The position numbers and the translations under genes were made by a program. Shown one piece after another: positions 1-8,504 of a stretch of DNA of 64,000 nt. This DNA comes from Aquibacillus halophilus. GTDB taxonomy: Bacteria; Bacillota; Bacilli; Bacillales; Amphibacillaceae. Location: contig NZ_WJNG01000005.1 in the NCBI RefSeq assembly GCF_009649745.1, positions 124,001-188,000 of the forward strand. Direction: 5' to 3'. Under the pieces are notes generated by a model. It saw only the letters and a list, made by a program, of their open reading frames with translations, was not told the origin of the DNA and did not search any database. Numbering within the stretch: position 1 is the first letter of the stretch; every line of letters starts with the position of its first letter.

Positions 1-260
1 CAAACCGCTTTTTTCGCCTCATCTTTCCCGTACTTTTCGTTAAGTATATCTGTAGCCAAGAATACTGTTCCATAAATAATATTCCCCAAGGTAGCTGTCA
101 AACCAAAAAGTTCAATTGTCTTAACTACCTGAATATTAGCTAGTACCGTTGACATGCCAATCCATACAAATAATCCTGGTTTCCCAAAAATACGATAAAT
201 TGCAATCAGCATGCTAAAATTAGCAACTGCAAACAAAATCCATAACCATTCGTTCGTCAT
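1..260 (-). CDS. Queuosine precursor transporter, VUT family (YpdP/YhhQ-like), 3' part outside window
   Basis: The first 86 codons of an integral membrane protein read leftward off the window edge from an ATG at 260. The N-terminus has hydrophobic helices (residues about 4-20 and 27-45) and the family's typical stretch ending TDILNEKYGK near residues 73-82. VUT-family proteins import queuosine precursors such as preQ0 or preQ1 for tRNA modification. A GGAGG lies at 271-275, about 10 bases before the start. The leader contains a preQ1-I-like riboswitch that would overlap this ribosome binding site, which independently supports the substrate assignment. B. subtilis has a comparable gene, ypdP. 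The C-terminal part cannot be seen. Confidence 0.85.
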   Translation of the reverse strand, partial: MTNEWLWILFAVANFSMLIAIYRIFGKPGLFVWIGMSTVLANIQVVKTIELFGLTATLGNIIYGTVFLATDILNEKYGKDEAKKAV

Positions 261-270
261 TCCATAAATT

Positions 271-310
271 CCTCCATAGTTTTGATAACGCGGGGATTTG
301 CGAACCGCAA
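271..310 (-). promoter_or_regulatory. preQ1-I-like riboswitch controlling the queuosine precursor transporter
   Basis: Read on the minus strand from 309, a short stem (bases 309-305 with 293-289, GCGG against CCGC plus a G-U pair) closes a C-rich loop of the form UUCGCAAAUCCCC. It is followed by an A-rich tail, UUAUCAAAACUA, running straight into the GGAGG of the transporter gene. Stem, loop and A-rich pseudoknot tail follow the compact preQ1 class I layout, closest to the Thermoanaerobacter example. Ligand binding would lock the tail and hide the Shine-Dalgarno, so control would be translational. Pseudoknot pairing was judged by eye. Confidence 0.75.
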
Positions 311-327
311 TATAGTCATATTGATTT

Positions 328-356
328 AGTATAAGCATATGCCTAATGAAGATTAA
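328..356 (-). promoter_or_regulatory. Candidate SigA promoter for the transporter gene
   Basis: On the minus strand, TATACT at 333-328 is preceded by TTAATC at 356-351 with a 17-base spacer. The -10 is good and the -35 weak. Transcription would start about 10 bases before the riboswitch stem, which fits a short leader. Confidence 0.4.
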
Positions 357-570
357 TAATCAAGGAAAAAAGTTTGTAATCTGTCATTACTATTTTACAA
401 TTTCTATTGACCATCTTTGAACTATGATCATTTTGATTTTCACAATCTTTCCAAAACAGCTAGTCGTCATTCAAATTCGCCTATGATTTGTTAAAATAAA
501 AAGATTATTATATGATTTAGAAAAATCCGATTTCTCTTTGCAATCTGCTGTTAGAGATAGAAGGGAGTAT

Positions 571-1428
571 ATGTTGACAATACTTATTGGTTTGACCGGT
601 TGGGGAGATCACGATTCTTTATACCAAAATAAAAGTGGTTCTAAAAATAAGCTAGTAACCTATAGTTCTAATTTTCCAGTGGTAGAGATAGATTCTTCTT
701 TTTATGCTATTCAACCAGTAAAGAATTACGAGAAGTGGGTTGACGAAACACCCGCTAGTTTTTCGTTTGTAATTAAAGCTTATCAAGCTATGACAGGTCA
801 TGATAGAAAGGTAATTAGTCTAACCGATGCGAAGAATATGTTCAAAGCATATAGAGACTCAATACAACCCGTGGTTGATGCAAACAAATTAAATGCAATT
901 TTGTTTCAATTTCCACCATGGTTTGATGTTAGCAAAGGAAATATCACGAAAATTAGAAGGATCAAAGAATTCCTTCCAGACTTACCTCTTGCTTTAGAAT
1001 TTAGGAATCAAACATGGTTTAATGAAAATCATAAGGTCGGCACATTAAATTTCATGAGAGAGGAAGGATGGATTCATAGTATTTGTGACGAACCACAAGC
1101 GGGGACGGGCTCTGTTCCAACCATTTTGGTTCCAACCAACACAGAAAAAACACTTGTCCGTTTTCATGGCAGAAATATGCATGGTTGGAATAGGAATGGC
1201 AGGTCTGATTGGCGGGAAGTTCGGTATCTGTATAACTACAATGACGAAGAATTGTACGAGTGGAAGAGCCATATTCAAAAATTAAAAAAACAAACAAAAA
1301 ATATCACTGTTTTATTTAATAACAATTCTGGAGGAGATGCTGCCGATAATGCAAAAAAGTTAATTGATCTATTAGAAATTAATTACAAAAACCTGCATCC
1401 TAAACAAATGAATTTGTTTAATTTTTAA
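571..1428 (+). CDS. yunF: DUF72 family protein (YunF-like)
   Basis: A 285-residue soluble protein of the DUF72 family, predicted to be a TIM-barrel of unknown biochemical role. The N-terminus (IGLTGWGDHDSLY) and the middle (LEFRNQTWF, RFHGRN, then a late VLFNNNSGGDAADNA) match the family pattern. The start is set by AAGGGAG at 561-567; ATG at 571 or TTG at 574 are both possible, and the longer reading back to 538 has no ribosome site. The HD-domain gene follows 11 bases later, so the two are probably cotranscribed. Confidence 0.85.
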   Translation: MLTILIGLTGWGDHDSLYQNKSGSKNKLVTYSSNFPVVEIDSSFYAIQPVKNYEKWVDETPASFSFVIKAYQAMTGHDRKVISLTDAKNMFKAYRDSIQPVVDANKLNAILFQFPPWFDVSKGNITKIRRIKEFLPDLPLALEFRNQTWFNENHKVGTLNFMREEGWIHSICDEPQAGTGSVPTILVPTNTEKTLVRFHGRNMHGWNRNGRSDWREVRYLYNYNDEELYEWKSHIQKLKKQTKNITVLFNNNSGGDAADNAKKLIDLLEINYKNLHPKQMNLFNF

Positions 1429-1439
1429 GGGAGATTAAA

Positions 1440-2048
1440 ATGGATAATCAAACAAAAATGACACAAATAGAGGAATACGTATTTAATCTATTTAAAGATG
1501 ATGAAACAGGACATGATTATTTTCATATGAAACGTGTTGCTTCGATGGCAAAAAAGATTGCAAAAATGGAATCAGCAGATGCTTTCATCGCCGAATCAGC
1601 TGCCTGGTTACATGATATAGGAGATAAGAAGTTGTTTAATAAGCCCGAGGACGCTATCGATGATATGTACTTATTTTTAAGAAACATAAATTTTTCAGGT
1701 AGTGAGATAAAACAAATAGACAACATAATAAGGTACATATCATTTAGTGCAGGCCACAAAAAGCCTTTAACGATAGAAGGACAAATAGTTCAAGATGCTG
1801 ATAGACTTGATGCGATTGGCGCGATAGGAATTGCAAGAACCTTTGCCTATGGGGCTTCTAATCAACAACTAATTTATTCAGATGACTCAGATAGTACTAG
1901 TATTCAACACTTTCATGATAAGCTATTGTTATTAAAAGACCTGATGAATACTAATACAGGTAAATTAATCGCAAAAGAAAGACATCAATTTATGGAGTCC
2001 TTTTTAAAACAATTCTACTCAGAATGGAACTTGATTCATAAGAAATGA
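1440..2048 (+). CDS. ypgQ: HD-domain phosphohydrolase (YpgQ/YedJ-like)
   Basis: A 202-residue HD-superfamily metal-dependent phosphohydrolase. Visible ligands are the early His of HDYFHMKR (about residue 25), the HD pair in WLHDIGDK (about residues 58-59) and the later Asp in QDADRLDAIG. B. subtilis YpgQ of this family hydrolyses nucleoside triphosphates to monophosphates with Mn2+; the same chemistry is inferred here, not shown. RBS GGGAG precedes the ATG. The gene ends inside a strong hairpin terminator. Confidence 0.85.
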   Translation: MDNQTKMTQIEEYVFNLFKDDETGHDYFHMKRVASMAKKIAKMESADAFIAESAAWLHDIGDKKLFNKPEDAIDDMYLFLRNINFSGSEIKQIDNIIRYISFSAGHKKPLTIEGQIVQDADRLDAIGAIGIARTFAYGASNQQLIYSDDSDSTSIQHFHDKLLLLKDLMNTNTGKLIAKERHQFMESFLKQFYSEWNLIHKK

Positions 2049-2087
2049 GAATGACCCTAGCATACTGCATAGGGTCATTCTCATTTC
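2042..2087. terminator. Bidirectional hairpin terminator
   Basis: An 18-bp stem (2042-2059 with 2070-2087) with a 10-base loop. The stop codon of the HD gene lies in the left arm. It separates convergent genes and should serve both strands. Confidence 0.75.
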
Positions 2088-2094
2088 AAAGTTA

Positions 2095-3165
2095 TTAATT
2101 TTGGATAACGACTCGTTTTGCTCCTAAGTATCTTTCCTTCCAATAGCTAATACTCATGTCACTGATCTCAACACCATCGGATGAACCAGCATGAACAAAT
2201 TGTCCATTACCTAAATATATACCCATATGTGATGGGCCAGGTTTGTATGTTTCATAAAATACGAAGTCACCAACTGATAACGTTTCCACTGGTTTAGTGA
2301 AATTCCAAATGTCTGACACTGTCCTCGGCAAACTTATACCTACTGAGTTAAATACATACTGAATATACCCACTACAATCAAATCCATTGGGAGAGGTTCC
2401 TCCCCATACATAAGGAGTCCCAATGTATTGTTTTGCAACTGAAGTTAGCTGCGAAATACTAAAGCTTACTTGTTGTGGAGTTTTCTTGACCTGCTGCGGC
2501 TCATTAGTTTCCTCAACGGTCACTTGTTTTGGCTCGGCGACTACTTCCTTTATTTCTTCAGCACTAGACTCCTTAACCGGCTCAGCGATAGGTTCAGCAG
2601 CATAAATTGCGTTAACAGTTTTTTCATTAATTTCTTTTTCAACTTCTAATCCATGATCCTGTTGAAATATCTTTAAAGCAAGATCAGTTATTGGTCCATA
2701 AATACCGTCCAGTTCTCCCTTATAGTAGCCAAAGTAATGTAGTGCATTTTGAATTGACTTAATATCTTCTCCTTTATCTCCTGGATAGTAAGTCTTAGAA
2801 ATTGCTTTAAGCGGTCTTAAGTGTTTTTCTCTTTCAATAATTAAGATTGTGTTAATAGTCTCATTATCAGCCCGGCCATTTGCGGTTAAATCATTTTCAT
2901 ACTGAAACTTCTTTAGTGCGTATTCCGTCAAAACACCAAATTCACCATCAATTGTTTTGTCAAAATAAGAGAGTTGGTTTAATTTATGCTGAAGCACCCT
3001 AACAGATTCGTTATGTTGACCATAGTAAAGGGTACTAGATTGCGTCAATACTTCGTTTTGTAACATAGGATAGGCGTCGACGTAAAAGGAGAATGGTTGG
3101 CTCAGAACAAAACCATAAGCCATGGAATGTTTCACCACGTGTTGAAAATTTCCATTTGTAAGCAT
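2095..3165 (-). CDS. NlpC/P60 cell-wall endopeptidase with two peptidoglycan-binding domains
   Basis: A 356-residue predicted extracellular DL-endopeptidase. Two PG_binding_1 repeats (about residues 48-105 and 130-185; each has the LxYFxKxIDGxFG or YYKGELDGIYGP pattern) are followed by an acidic, Glu/Pro-rich linker and a C-terminal NlpC/P60 domain (about 235-350). The catalytic Cys is in FDCSGY and the two His in SHMGIYLG and FVHAG. Start ATG at 3165 is chosen for the GGGGAG at 3173-3178; a longer reading lacks a site. The N-terminus is not a classical signal peptide, so the export route is unclear. It is divergent from the protease gene at 3307. Confidence 0.88.
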   Translation of the reverse strand: MLTNGNFQHVVKHSMAYGFVLSQPFSFYVDAYPMLQNEVLTQSSTLYYGQHNESVRVLQHKLNQLSYFDKTIDGEFGVLTEYALKKFQYENDLTANGRADNETINTILIIEREKHLRPLKAISKTYYPGDKGEDIKSIQNALHYFGYYKGELDGIYGPITDLALKIFQQDHGLEVEKEINEKTVNAIYAAEPIAEPVKESSAEEIKEVVAEPKQVTVEETNEPQQVKKTPQQVSFSISQLTSVAKQYIGTPYVWGGTSPNGFDCSGYIQYVFNSVGISLPRTVSDIWNFTKPVETLSVGDFVFYETYKPGPSHMGIYLGNGQFVHAGSSDGVEISDMSISYWKERYLGAKRVVIQN

Positions 3166-3306
3166 GCAAAACTCCCCTTTCCTAAATTGTACTCTTATCA
3201 AGATGTATGTTAAAAAAAACGGATTATGTGATTATTTTCTAAACGAAATATTTTTGTAATATGTTACAATATTATTACCACCACTTTTATAACTCCATGA
3301 TAAAAA

Positions 3307-4095
3307 ATGAGTATAGTAGTCTTCTTAGCCTTTAGTGAACAACTTATGAGAAAATACGGAAAAAAAATACTTTTTTATCTGATTGTATTATTATTTTTAT
3401 TGCTTCCTTTTATTGACGTTACAAAACCATTTAGCGGCATTATACTTCAAAAAGCGATGGGAAATGAAGACTTACATCACATTCAAAAATTAAGAAACTC
3501 AGATTTATTAGATGAATTAATAGTAATACCCGAAAAGGTTAAAGATAAAGATTCATTAATAAATATGGTTAGACGTATTAATTCCATTGACAGACCACTT
3601 TTAGAATTGTTAGTAAATCAAGGGGTGAAAATAAGGCTATTTGAAGGGAATCTAACGGACGAGCCCTTGTTGTATCATTTGAAATGGGAGAAGCCCCGAG
3701 GATGGAAGAAAGACGTGACATGGGAAGACGTGCCTGGCTCAGGGGGTAGTTGGTTGATCTCTGCTAAAATTGGTGCAAGCATGCCTGGAAATGGTCACGG
3801 TTCTATCAATCTTGAATTACACGAAATCGGTCATACTGTTTTTAATCTAATTATGACAAATCCAGACTATACAAAAGAGTTTCAATCATCTTGGGAACAA
3901 GAAGTCCATGAGATGTTTTATAGTGAACAATATTTTATCAACCACACTTCAGAATACTTTGCCGAAATGTTTGCTTATTATTATTATAGCGAAGAATCAG
4001 CAGCTATCATTAAATTAAAGGCACCTAAAACTTACAAGTTTTTCAGGGAATTGAAATCATTAAATTTTAACAAAATTCCTAGGAATTTTTATTAA
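3307..4095 (+). CDS. Membrane-anchored or secreted zinc metalloprotease, anthrax-lethal-factor/Pro-Pro-endopeptidase-like (M34)
   Basis: 262 residues. A basic and hydrophobic N-terminus (about 14-36, RKYGKK then a run of Leu/Ile/Phe) is a signal or membrane anchor. The rest is one ATLF-type metallopeptidase domain: the RGWKKDVTWEDVPGSGG block (131-147), zinc motif HEIGH at 172-176 and the downstream EYFAE at 216-220, which supplies the third ligand. The order and wording of these blocks resemble the Pro-Pro endopeptidases of Clostridioides and Paenibacillus. Substrate is inferred only; no Pro-Pro-rich partner is adjacent. No good RBS is seen at 3307 or at the alternative ATG 3346, which would give a cleaner signal peptide. 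Confidence 0.75.
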   Translation: MSIVVFLAFSEQLMRKYGKKILFYLIVLLFLLLPFIDVTKPFSGIILQKAMGNEDLHHIQKLRNSDLLDELIVIPEKVKDKDSLINMVRRINSIDRPLLELLVNQGVKIRLFEGNLTDEPLLYHLKWEKPRGWKKDVTWEDVPGSGGSWLISAKIGASMPGNGHGSINLELHEIGHTVFNLIMTNPDYTKEFQSSWEQEVHEMFYSEQYFINHTSEYFAEMFAYYYYSEESAAIIKLKAPKTYKFFRELKSLNFNKIPRNFY

Positions 4096-4127
4096 TTATT
4101 AGTTATGTATAAAGGGGAGTCGGAGAT

Positions 4128-5087
4128 ATGAATACAGGGGAACAAGCCTATTTAGACCTATGTAAGACCGTACTGGAAAAAGGAACAAAGAAAGAAGATC
4201 GAACAAATACTGGAACTTTATCCGTTTTTGGACATCAAATGCGTTTTGACCTAAACGAGGGGTTTCCATTACTGACTACAAAGAAAGTTCCTTTTAGACT
4301 TATTGCCAGTGAATTACTATGGTTTATAAAAGGGGATACTAATATTCGTTACCTTTTACAACATAATAATAATATTTGGAATGAATGGGCGTTTGAAAAA
4401 TGGGTGAAAAGCGAAGGGTATAAGGGACCTGATATGAATGACTTTGGGATACGAAGTCAACAGGATTCAGAGTTTAATGAGTTATACCAAATTGAAATGG
4501 TTAAATTTAAAGATATGATTTTACATGATGACACTTTTGCTAAGGAATTTGGGGATCTAGGTTCTGTTTATGGGCAACAGTGGCGGGAATGGAAAACTTC
4601 TAACGGTGAAACTATTGATCAATTAAAACAAGTGATTCAATCAATTAAAAATAATCCGGATTCAAGAAGACATCTAGTTACTGCATGGAACCCTGAAGAT
4701 GTACCAAGTAATATGGCTCTGCCACCATGCCATACCATGTTCCAATTTTACGTGGCAGAAGGTAAGCTATCCTGCCAACTGTATCAACGAAGCGGAGATA
4801 TTTTTTTAGGCGTACCGTTTAATATTGCTAGCTATGCATTATTGACCCATTTAATTGCGTATGAATGTAATTTGCAGGTGGGAGAGTTTATTCATACCTT
4901 AGGCGATGCACACATTTATTCTAATCATATCGAACAAATTACGACGCAGTTAAACCGTGAGCTGAGATCTTTACCAACATTGAAGCTAAATGAAGGTGTT
5001 TCCTCAGTATTTGACTTTGAGATGGAAGATATGGAAATACTCAATTACAATCCTCATCCATCTATCAAAGCACCAGTTGCTGTTTAA
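4128..5087 (+). CDS. thyA: Thymidylate synthase
   Basis: A 319-residue ThyA-type thymidylate synthase that methylates dUMP using methylene-tetrahydrofolate. The catalytic Cys is C201 in [11 protein letters not shown], with the phosphate-binding [10 protein letters not shown] just before it, and a C-terminal [10 protein letters not shown]. It has the roughly 50-residue insertion (about 88-140) seen in the longer Lactobacillus and Bacillus cereus-type enzymes, so it is longer than the 264-residue ThyB form. RBS GGGGAG. dfrA follows after 15 bases, a standard pairing because the reaction releases dihydrofolate. Confidence 0.97.
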   Translation: MNTGEQAYLDLCKTVLEKGTKKEDRTNTGTLSVFGHQMRFDLNEGFPLLTTKKVPFRLIASELLWFIKGDTNIRYLLQHNNNIWNEWAFEKWVKSEGYKGPDMNDFGIRSQQDSEFNELYQIEMVKFKDMILHDDTFAKEFGDLGSVYGQQWREWKTSNGETIDQLKQVIQSIKNNPDSRRHLVTAWNPEDVPSNMALPPCHTMFQFYVAEGKLSCQLYQRSGDIFLGVPFNIASYALLTHLIAYECNLQVGEFIHTLGDAHIYSNHIEQITTQLNRELRSLPTLKLNEGVSSVFDFEMEDMEILNYNPHPSIKAPVAV

Positions 5088-5102
5088 ATTAGGAGGTAAA
5101 CT

Positions 5103-5591
5103 ATGATTTCGTTGTTATATGCTATGGATCGTAATCGTGTGATTGGATATAAAAATGAGTTACCATGGCGATTACCAAATGACTTAAAATTTTTCAAAGA
5201 AATGACAACATCTAATTCGATTATTATGGGCCGAAAAACATTTGATTCTATGAATGGCCCATTACCTAATCGTAAAAACATTATAATTACACGAGATGAG
5301 TCTTACCAACAAGAAAATTGTGAAGTTATTCATTCTGTTGATACTATTGTGGAATGGAATAATCTAAATCCTGATACGGAATATTTTGTTATAGGTGGTG
5401 GAAATATATTCAAACAGATTCTACCATATTCGGACCGAATGTACATGACTTATATTGATGAATCCTTTCCTGGGGATACGTATTTCCCTGAATTCGATGA
5501 AAATAAGTGGAAAATGACAAAGAAAGAAAAAGGTCCAAATGACGAAAAAAATCCTTATGATTATTATTTTATTCAATATGATCGTATCTAA
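5103..5591 (+). CDS. dfrA: Dihydrofolate reductase
   Basis: A 162-residue DHFR that regenerates tetrahydrofolate from the dihydrofolate released by thymidylate synthase. Visible features: LPWRLPNDLKFF with W22 and active-site D27, NADPH-binding IIMGRKTFDS, and the FVIGGGNIFKQ block. AGGAGG sits 7 bases before the ATG. It is cotranscribed with thyA and followed by an intrinsic terminator. Confidence 0.97.
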   Translation: MISLLYAMDRNRVIGYKNELPWRLPNDLKFFKEMTTSNSIIMGRKTFDSMNGPLPNRKNIIITRDESYQQENCEVIHSVDTIVEWNNLNPDTEYFVIGGGNIFKQILPYSDRMYMTYIDESFPGDTYFPEFDENKWKMTKKEKGPNDEKNPYDYYFIQYDRI

Positions 5592-5604
5592 CTAGGAGAA
5601 AAGC

Positions 5605-5628
5605 GCCGGCAAAATCCGGTGTTTTTTC
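5605..5628 (+). terminator. Intrinsic terminator of thyA-dfrA
   Basis: GC-rich 6-bp stem CGCCGG/CCGGTG (5605-5610 with 5617-5622) and six T residues directly after it. Confidence 0.75.
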
Positions 5629-5801
5629 ATGTGATTTCCTTTTAACAATTTTATTTGCCTCGAAGATATTGCAATGCTCTAAAAAAGTGGTAAGATGGAC
5701 GTGATGAAGGAATCCATTTATATCATGATAAATAGAATAGGTTTCAATGGATTTATGAATAGTTAAATAAAGATATAATTTAAACATATGAGGTGAATAG
5801 C

Positions 5802-5999
5802 ATGTTGTCAGCAATAGGTATTCCAGGTTTAATTTTAATTTTGGTTATTGCTCTTATTGTTTTTGGTCCGAAAAAACTTCCGGAAATTGGGAAAGCTACA
5901 GGCCAAACCCTACGTGAATTTAAAAAATCAGCACGTGAACTTACAGATGACGACCAAGTAACTGAAAAAGAATCGATTAAAGAAGAAAAAAATAACTAA
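5802..5999 (+). CDS. tatA: Sec-independent translocase subunit TatA (first copy)
   Basis: 65 residues: a short N-terminal membrane helix ([11 protein letters not shown]), the [15 protein letters not shown] hinge and amphipathic helix with LREFKKS, and an acidic, hydrophilic tail. TatA forms the pore-lining part of the twin-arginine export system. The start is ATG 5802, 4 bases after GAGGTGA; an upstream in-frame GTG (5793) lies in the ribosome site. A second tatA and tatC follow in the same direction. Confidence 0.93.
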   Translation: MLSAIGIPGLILILVIALIVFGPKKLPEIGKATGQTLREFKKSARELTDDDQVTEKESIKEEKNN

Positions 6000-6020
6000 G
6001 TACATCAGGAGTGATGGTAA

Positions 6021-6203
6021 ATGTTAGGAAATATTGGATTTCCAGGTTTAATTTTAATTTTGGTTATTGCTTTGATTGTTTTTGGACCAGCTAAACTTCC
6101 AGAAATTGGAAAAGCAGTTGGAAGTACTTTACGTGAGTTTAAAAAAGCAACAAAAGATATAATGTCAGATGATGATTCAACTAAGTTGGATAGTAAAAAG
6201 TAA
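6021..6203 (+). CDS. tatA: Sec-independent translocase subunit TatA (second copy)
   Basis: 60 residues. The N-terminal 40 residues are nearly identical to the gene 21 bases upstream (same [17 protein letters not shown] core, [11 protein letters not shown]), and the tail is shorter. This is a recent or selectively maintained tandem duplication. RBS AGGAGTGA. A weak hairpin terminator follows, which may lower readthrough into tatC. Confidence 0.93.
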   Translation: MLGNIGFPGLILILVIALIVFGPAKLPEIGKAVGSTLREFKKATKDIMSDDDSTKLDSKK

Positions 6204-6210
6204 GTTTTTG

Positions 6211-6241
6211 AAGGTGTAAGGGGACTAAACCTTACATCTTC
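6211..6241 (+). terminator. Weak hairpin between tatA and tatC
   Basis: Stem TGTAAGG/CCTTACA with loop GGACTAAA, extended by AAG/CTT, then a C/T-rich run. Could attenuate transcription so that TatA is made in excess over TatC. Confidence 0.5.
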
Positions 6242-6366
6242 TTTTCTTGGTAGAAAGTTATTGAAACGAAAATGTGCAGTGAACTTGATTAAGACAAGCC
6301 TGTGAGCTCAAGTTTTCGTACTATTCAAGTTTTCTTTAACGTTTCTTTAGGGAAGGGGGGACTTAT

Positions 6367-7125
6367 ATGTCCAATGAAAAACAAACAGCAGAAGATAATG
6401 AAATGAATTTTTTAGATCATTTTTCTGAACTTAGAAAAAGGTTAATCTGGACTGCTATTATATTTTTAGGATTTTTCATCCTAGGTTTCGTGTACGTTAA
6501 GGAAATTTATGCTTTTTTTGTTAGAAATTTGGATTTTACTTTGAACGTTATAAGTCCTGGAGAAATAATATGGTTGTATTTTACGATGGCGTTGTTAGTA
6601 GCTTTTACAGGAACGATACCGTTCTTAAGTCTTCAAGCCTGGTTATTTGTTAGGCCAGGTCTAACAGCAAAAGAACGCAGGGTTTCTTTAGCCTACATAC
6701 CTGCTGTTTTCCTTTTATTTATTGGTGGCCTTGTATTTGGCTATTATGTTTTTGTTGACTTCATTCTTCCATTTTTACTTTCGCTAAATGAAGGTATGTT
6801 TAATGAGATGTTTACAGTAGATAAATATTTCCGATTTTTAATGCGTGTTACATTACCATTTGCCATACTGTTTGAAATTCCGATTGTTACCATGTTTTTG
6901 ACTAGTCTTGGTATTCTAACACCCCCATTTTTAAGAAAAACAAGAAAATATGCTTACTTTATATTGGTTGTTATTGGTACAATGATTTCTCCTCCAGATT
7001 TTGTATTACAACTAATTGTAGCAATCCCTTTGATCATTCTGTATGAAATTAGCATCATCTTATCTAGTATCGTATATAGAAAAAAACAACGGAACCATGA
7101 AGAGTTTATGAACAAAGAGTCATAA
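6367..7125 (+). CDS. tatC: Sec-independent translocase subunit TatC
   Basis: 252 residues with six predicted membrane helices. The N-terminus carries the signature FLDHFSELRKRLIW (about 15-28) used to bind twin-arginine signal peptides; later blocks are FVRPGLTAKERR and the conserved FILVVIGTMISPPD. It is the substrate receptor of the Tat translocon and works with the two TatA proteins upstream. RBS AGGGGGG, 6-7 bases before ATG. No obvious Tat substrate gene is adjacent. Confidence 0.96.
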   Translation: MSNEKQTAEDNEMNFLDHFSELRKRLIWTAIIFLGFFILGFVYVKEIYAFFVRNLDFTLNVISPGEIIWLYFTMALLVAFTGTIPFLSLQAWLFVRPGLTAKERRVSLAYIPAVFLLFIGGLVFGYYVFVDFILPFLLSLNEGMFNEMFTVDKYFRFLMRVTLPFAILFEIPIVTMFLTSLGILTPPFLRKTRKYAYFILVVIGTMISPPDFVLQLIVAIPLIILYEISIILSSIVYRKKQRNHEEFMNKES

Positions 7126-7151
7126 TTTAACTTAACTACTGAGGTGATCCT

Positions 7152-7370
7152 GTGAAATCATTTTATCACTATATGATGAGATATCGAGGTGCAAAACAAC
7201 CTACGAATCAAAGTATGCTCGCTGACTGGATGTTTGATGATCATGATTTCCCAAAACATTCTACTTCCTATGATGAGATAAGTCGTTATTTAGAATGGAA
7301 TATTCCATTTACAGAAGCGACTCAAGTATTTGATATGCTCTGGGAAGAATATATAACCAATGAGAATTAA
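7152..7370 (+). CDS. yozE: YozE family (UPF0346) small protein
   Basis: 72 residues, soluble, matching the YozE_SAM_like family: SFYHYMMRYRG, LADWMFDDHDFPK, the Y-DEIS-YLE motif and a C-terminal WEEY. The function is unknown. GTG start at 7152, set by GAGGTGAT. It lies 26 bases after tatC. Confidence 0.85.
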   Translation: MKSFYHYMMRYRGAKQPTNQSMLADWMFDDHDFPKHSTSYDEISRYLEWNIPFTEATQVFDMLWEEYITNEN

Positions 7371-7453
7371 ATTGTTAAATGGCAACATTGCCAATAATTA
7401 CTCCTTAAAATAACAATCAGTAACGTGATATATTAGTATAAATCAATACTTTA

Positions 7454-7480
7454 TCTCCCTTGTCCTTGATAAGGGAGATT
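7454..7480 (+). terminator. Hairpin after yozE
   Basis: 9-bp stem ATCTCCCTT/AAGGGAGAT with a 9-base loop. The following tract is only TGTGTATTT, so it may be a weak terminator or an mRNA-end structure. Confidence 0.4.
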
Positions 7481-7538
7481 GTGTATTTAAAAATGAAACC
7501 ACTGGACCGTTTCTATAAACTAGGGGGAAAACAAAACA

Positions 7539-7886
7539 ATGAAAGTAATAACGGCATCTACTCCAGAACAGCATGAATATGTTCAAGAACTTATAGAGGA
7601 TCTATACGATGAAATTTTTCCATGTTATTTCACGTCAGATTACATACAGGAATTAAAAAACTTTAATTTAATGAAAATGCCGCCTGATGTAAAGGAACTA
7701 AGTTTAGCTGAAATTATGGAAGTCACCGCTGCTATTCAAACAATCTCAACTATTCTTAAAGAAAAAGCAAACACAGAAAAACAACTAAATGATTACAAAC
7801 ATGCCTTTAATAGAAATGCCTCTATACTATCGAAATATCAAATTGATTTTCCATTTCAATTAGCAGATTTTCAAATAGAACATTAA
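7539..7886 (+). CDS. YhcU-like small protein (DUF5365)
   Basis: 115 residues, soluble and acidic; N-terminus MKVITASTPEQHEYV and a central IFPCYFTSDYI followed by alpha-helical sequence. It resembles the Bacillaceae YhcU/DUF5365 family; the family name is from memory and the function is unknown. RBS GGGGG, 8 bases before ATG. No partner gene is evident. Confidence 0.65.
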   Translation: MKVITASTPEQHEYVQELIEDLYDEIFPCYFTSDYIQELKNFNLMKMPPDVKELSLAEIMEVTAAIQTISTILKEKANTEKQLNDYKHAFNRNASILSKYQIDFPFQLADFQIEH

Positions 7887-7991
7887 TCGTAGTTCTAGAA
7901 CTTTTCTTTTATTATCAATAATAAGTTAAAAAATTTATGAAATGGGTATATAATTAAGATAAGAAATTAAATAGTTAACGGAGGGTTACTT

Positions 7992-8240
7992 ATGTCTATG
8001 CCTCTTTTGATTGAATGGAAACTAATTACCCATGGAAAAGAAAAAAGAATAGCTAATAAAGACAATACATTTGAAATTACATTTGATGGATATAAACTAT
8101 TTCCTATCGATGAAGTCATTGAAATTCGGAGACAACACAACTCAGATCAGATTGGAAATGGAAAAATAGTCGAATTAACGTGGAGAGAGGACAAAACAAT
8201 CTGTAGATTTAAGCTACTTTCCTTGCATAACGTCAATTAA
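7992..8240 (+). CDS. DUF2584-like small conserved protein
   Basis: 82 residues: MPLLIEWKLITHGKEKR, then FEITFDGYKLFPIDEVIEIRR and WREDKTICRFKLLSLHNVN. This looks like the short beta-rich DUF2584 family of Bacillaceae, with unknown function. GGAGG lies 9 bases before the ATG. It is monocistronic as far as can be seen. Confidence 0.6.
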   Translation: MSMPLLIEWKLITHGKEKRIANKDNTFEITFDGYKLFPIDEVIEIRRQHNSDQIGNGKIVELTWREDKTICRFKLLSLHNVN

Positions 8241-8409
8241 TGACAAAATTCACATGTTTACTTATCGATTTATAGAAAATACTGCGCTTACCCGGGAAAT
8301 AATCATAGAATTTTCATTAAATTGCCATATCTACTCTCGTTGTTTTAATTATATAAGGGTATAATTGAAGTTAAATAATATATTAGTAGATATGAAAGAG
8401 GGGGATGTT

Positions 8410-8490
8410 ATGCTTTCTGCTATTCTATTTGGACTTATTTTAACTGGGACAATAGGTCTAATTATTACTGCTGATGTCATCTCAAACTAA
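8410..8490 (+). CDS. 26-residue hydrophobic single-helix peptide
   Basis: A short ORF, MLSAILFGLILTGTIGLIIT then ADVISN, which is one membrane helix with almost no charge. It is preceded by AGAGGGGG ending 4-5 bases before the ATG and by a TATAAT-like region, and is followed 15 bases later by a perfect intrinsic terminator, so it appears to be its own transcription unit. I do not recognise the family. A membrane-embedded regulator of a larger protein or a type I toxin-like peptide are both possible; there is no direct evidence for either. Confidence 0.6.
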   Translation: MLSAILFGLILTGTIGLIITADVISN

Positions 8491-8504
8491 ATTACAACAC
8501 GTGT

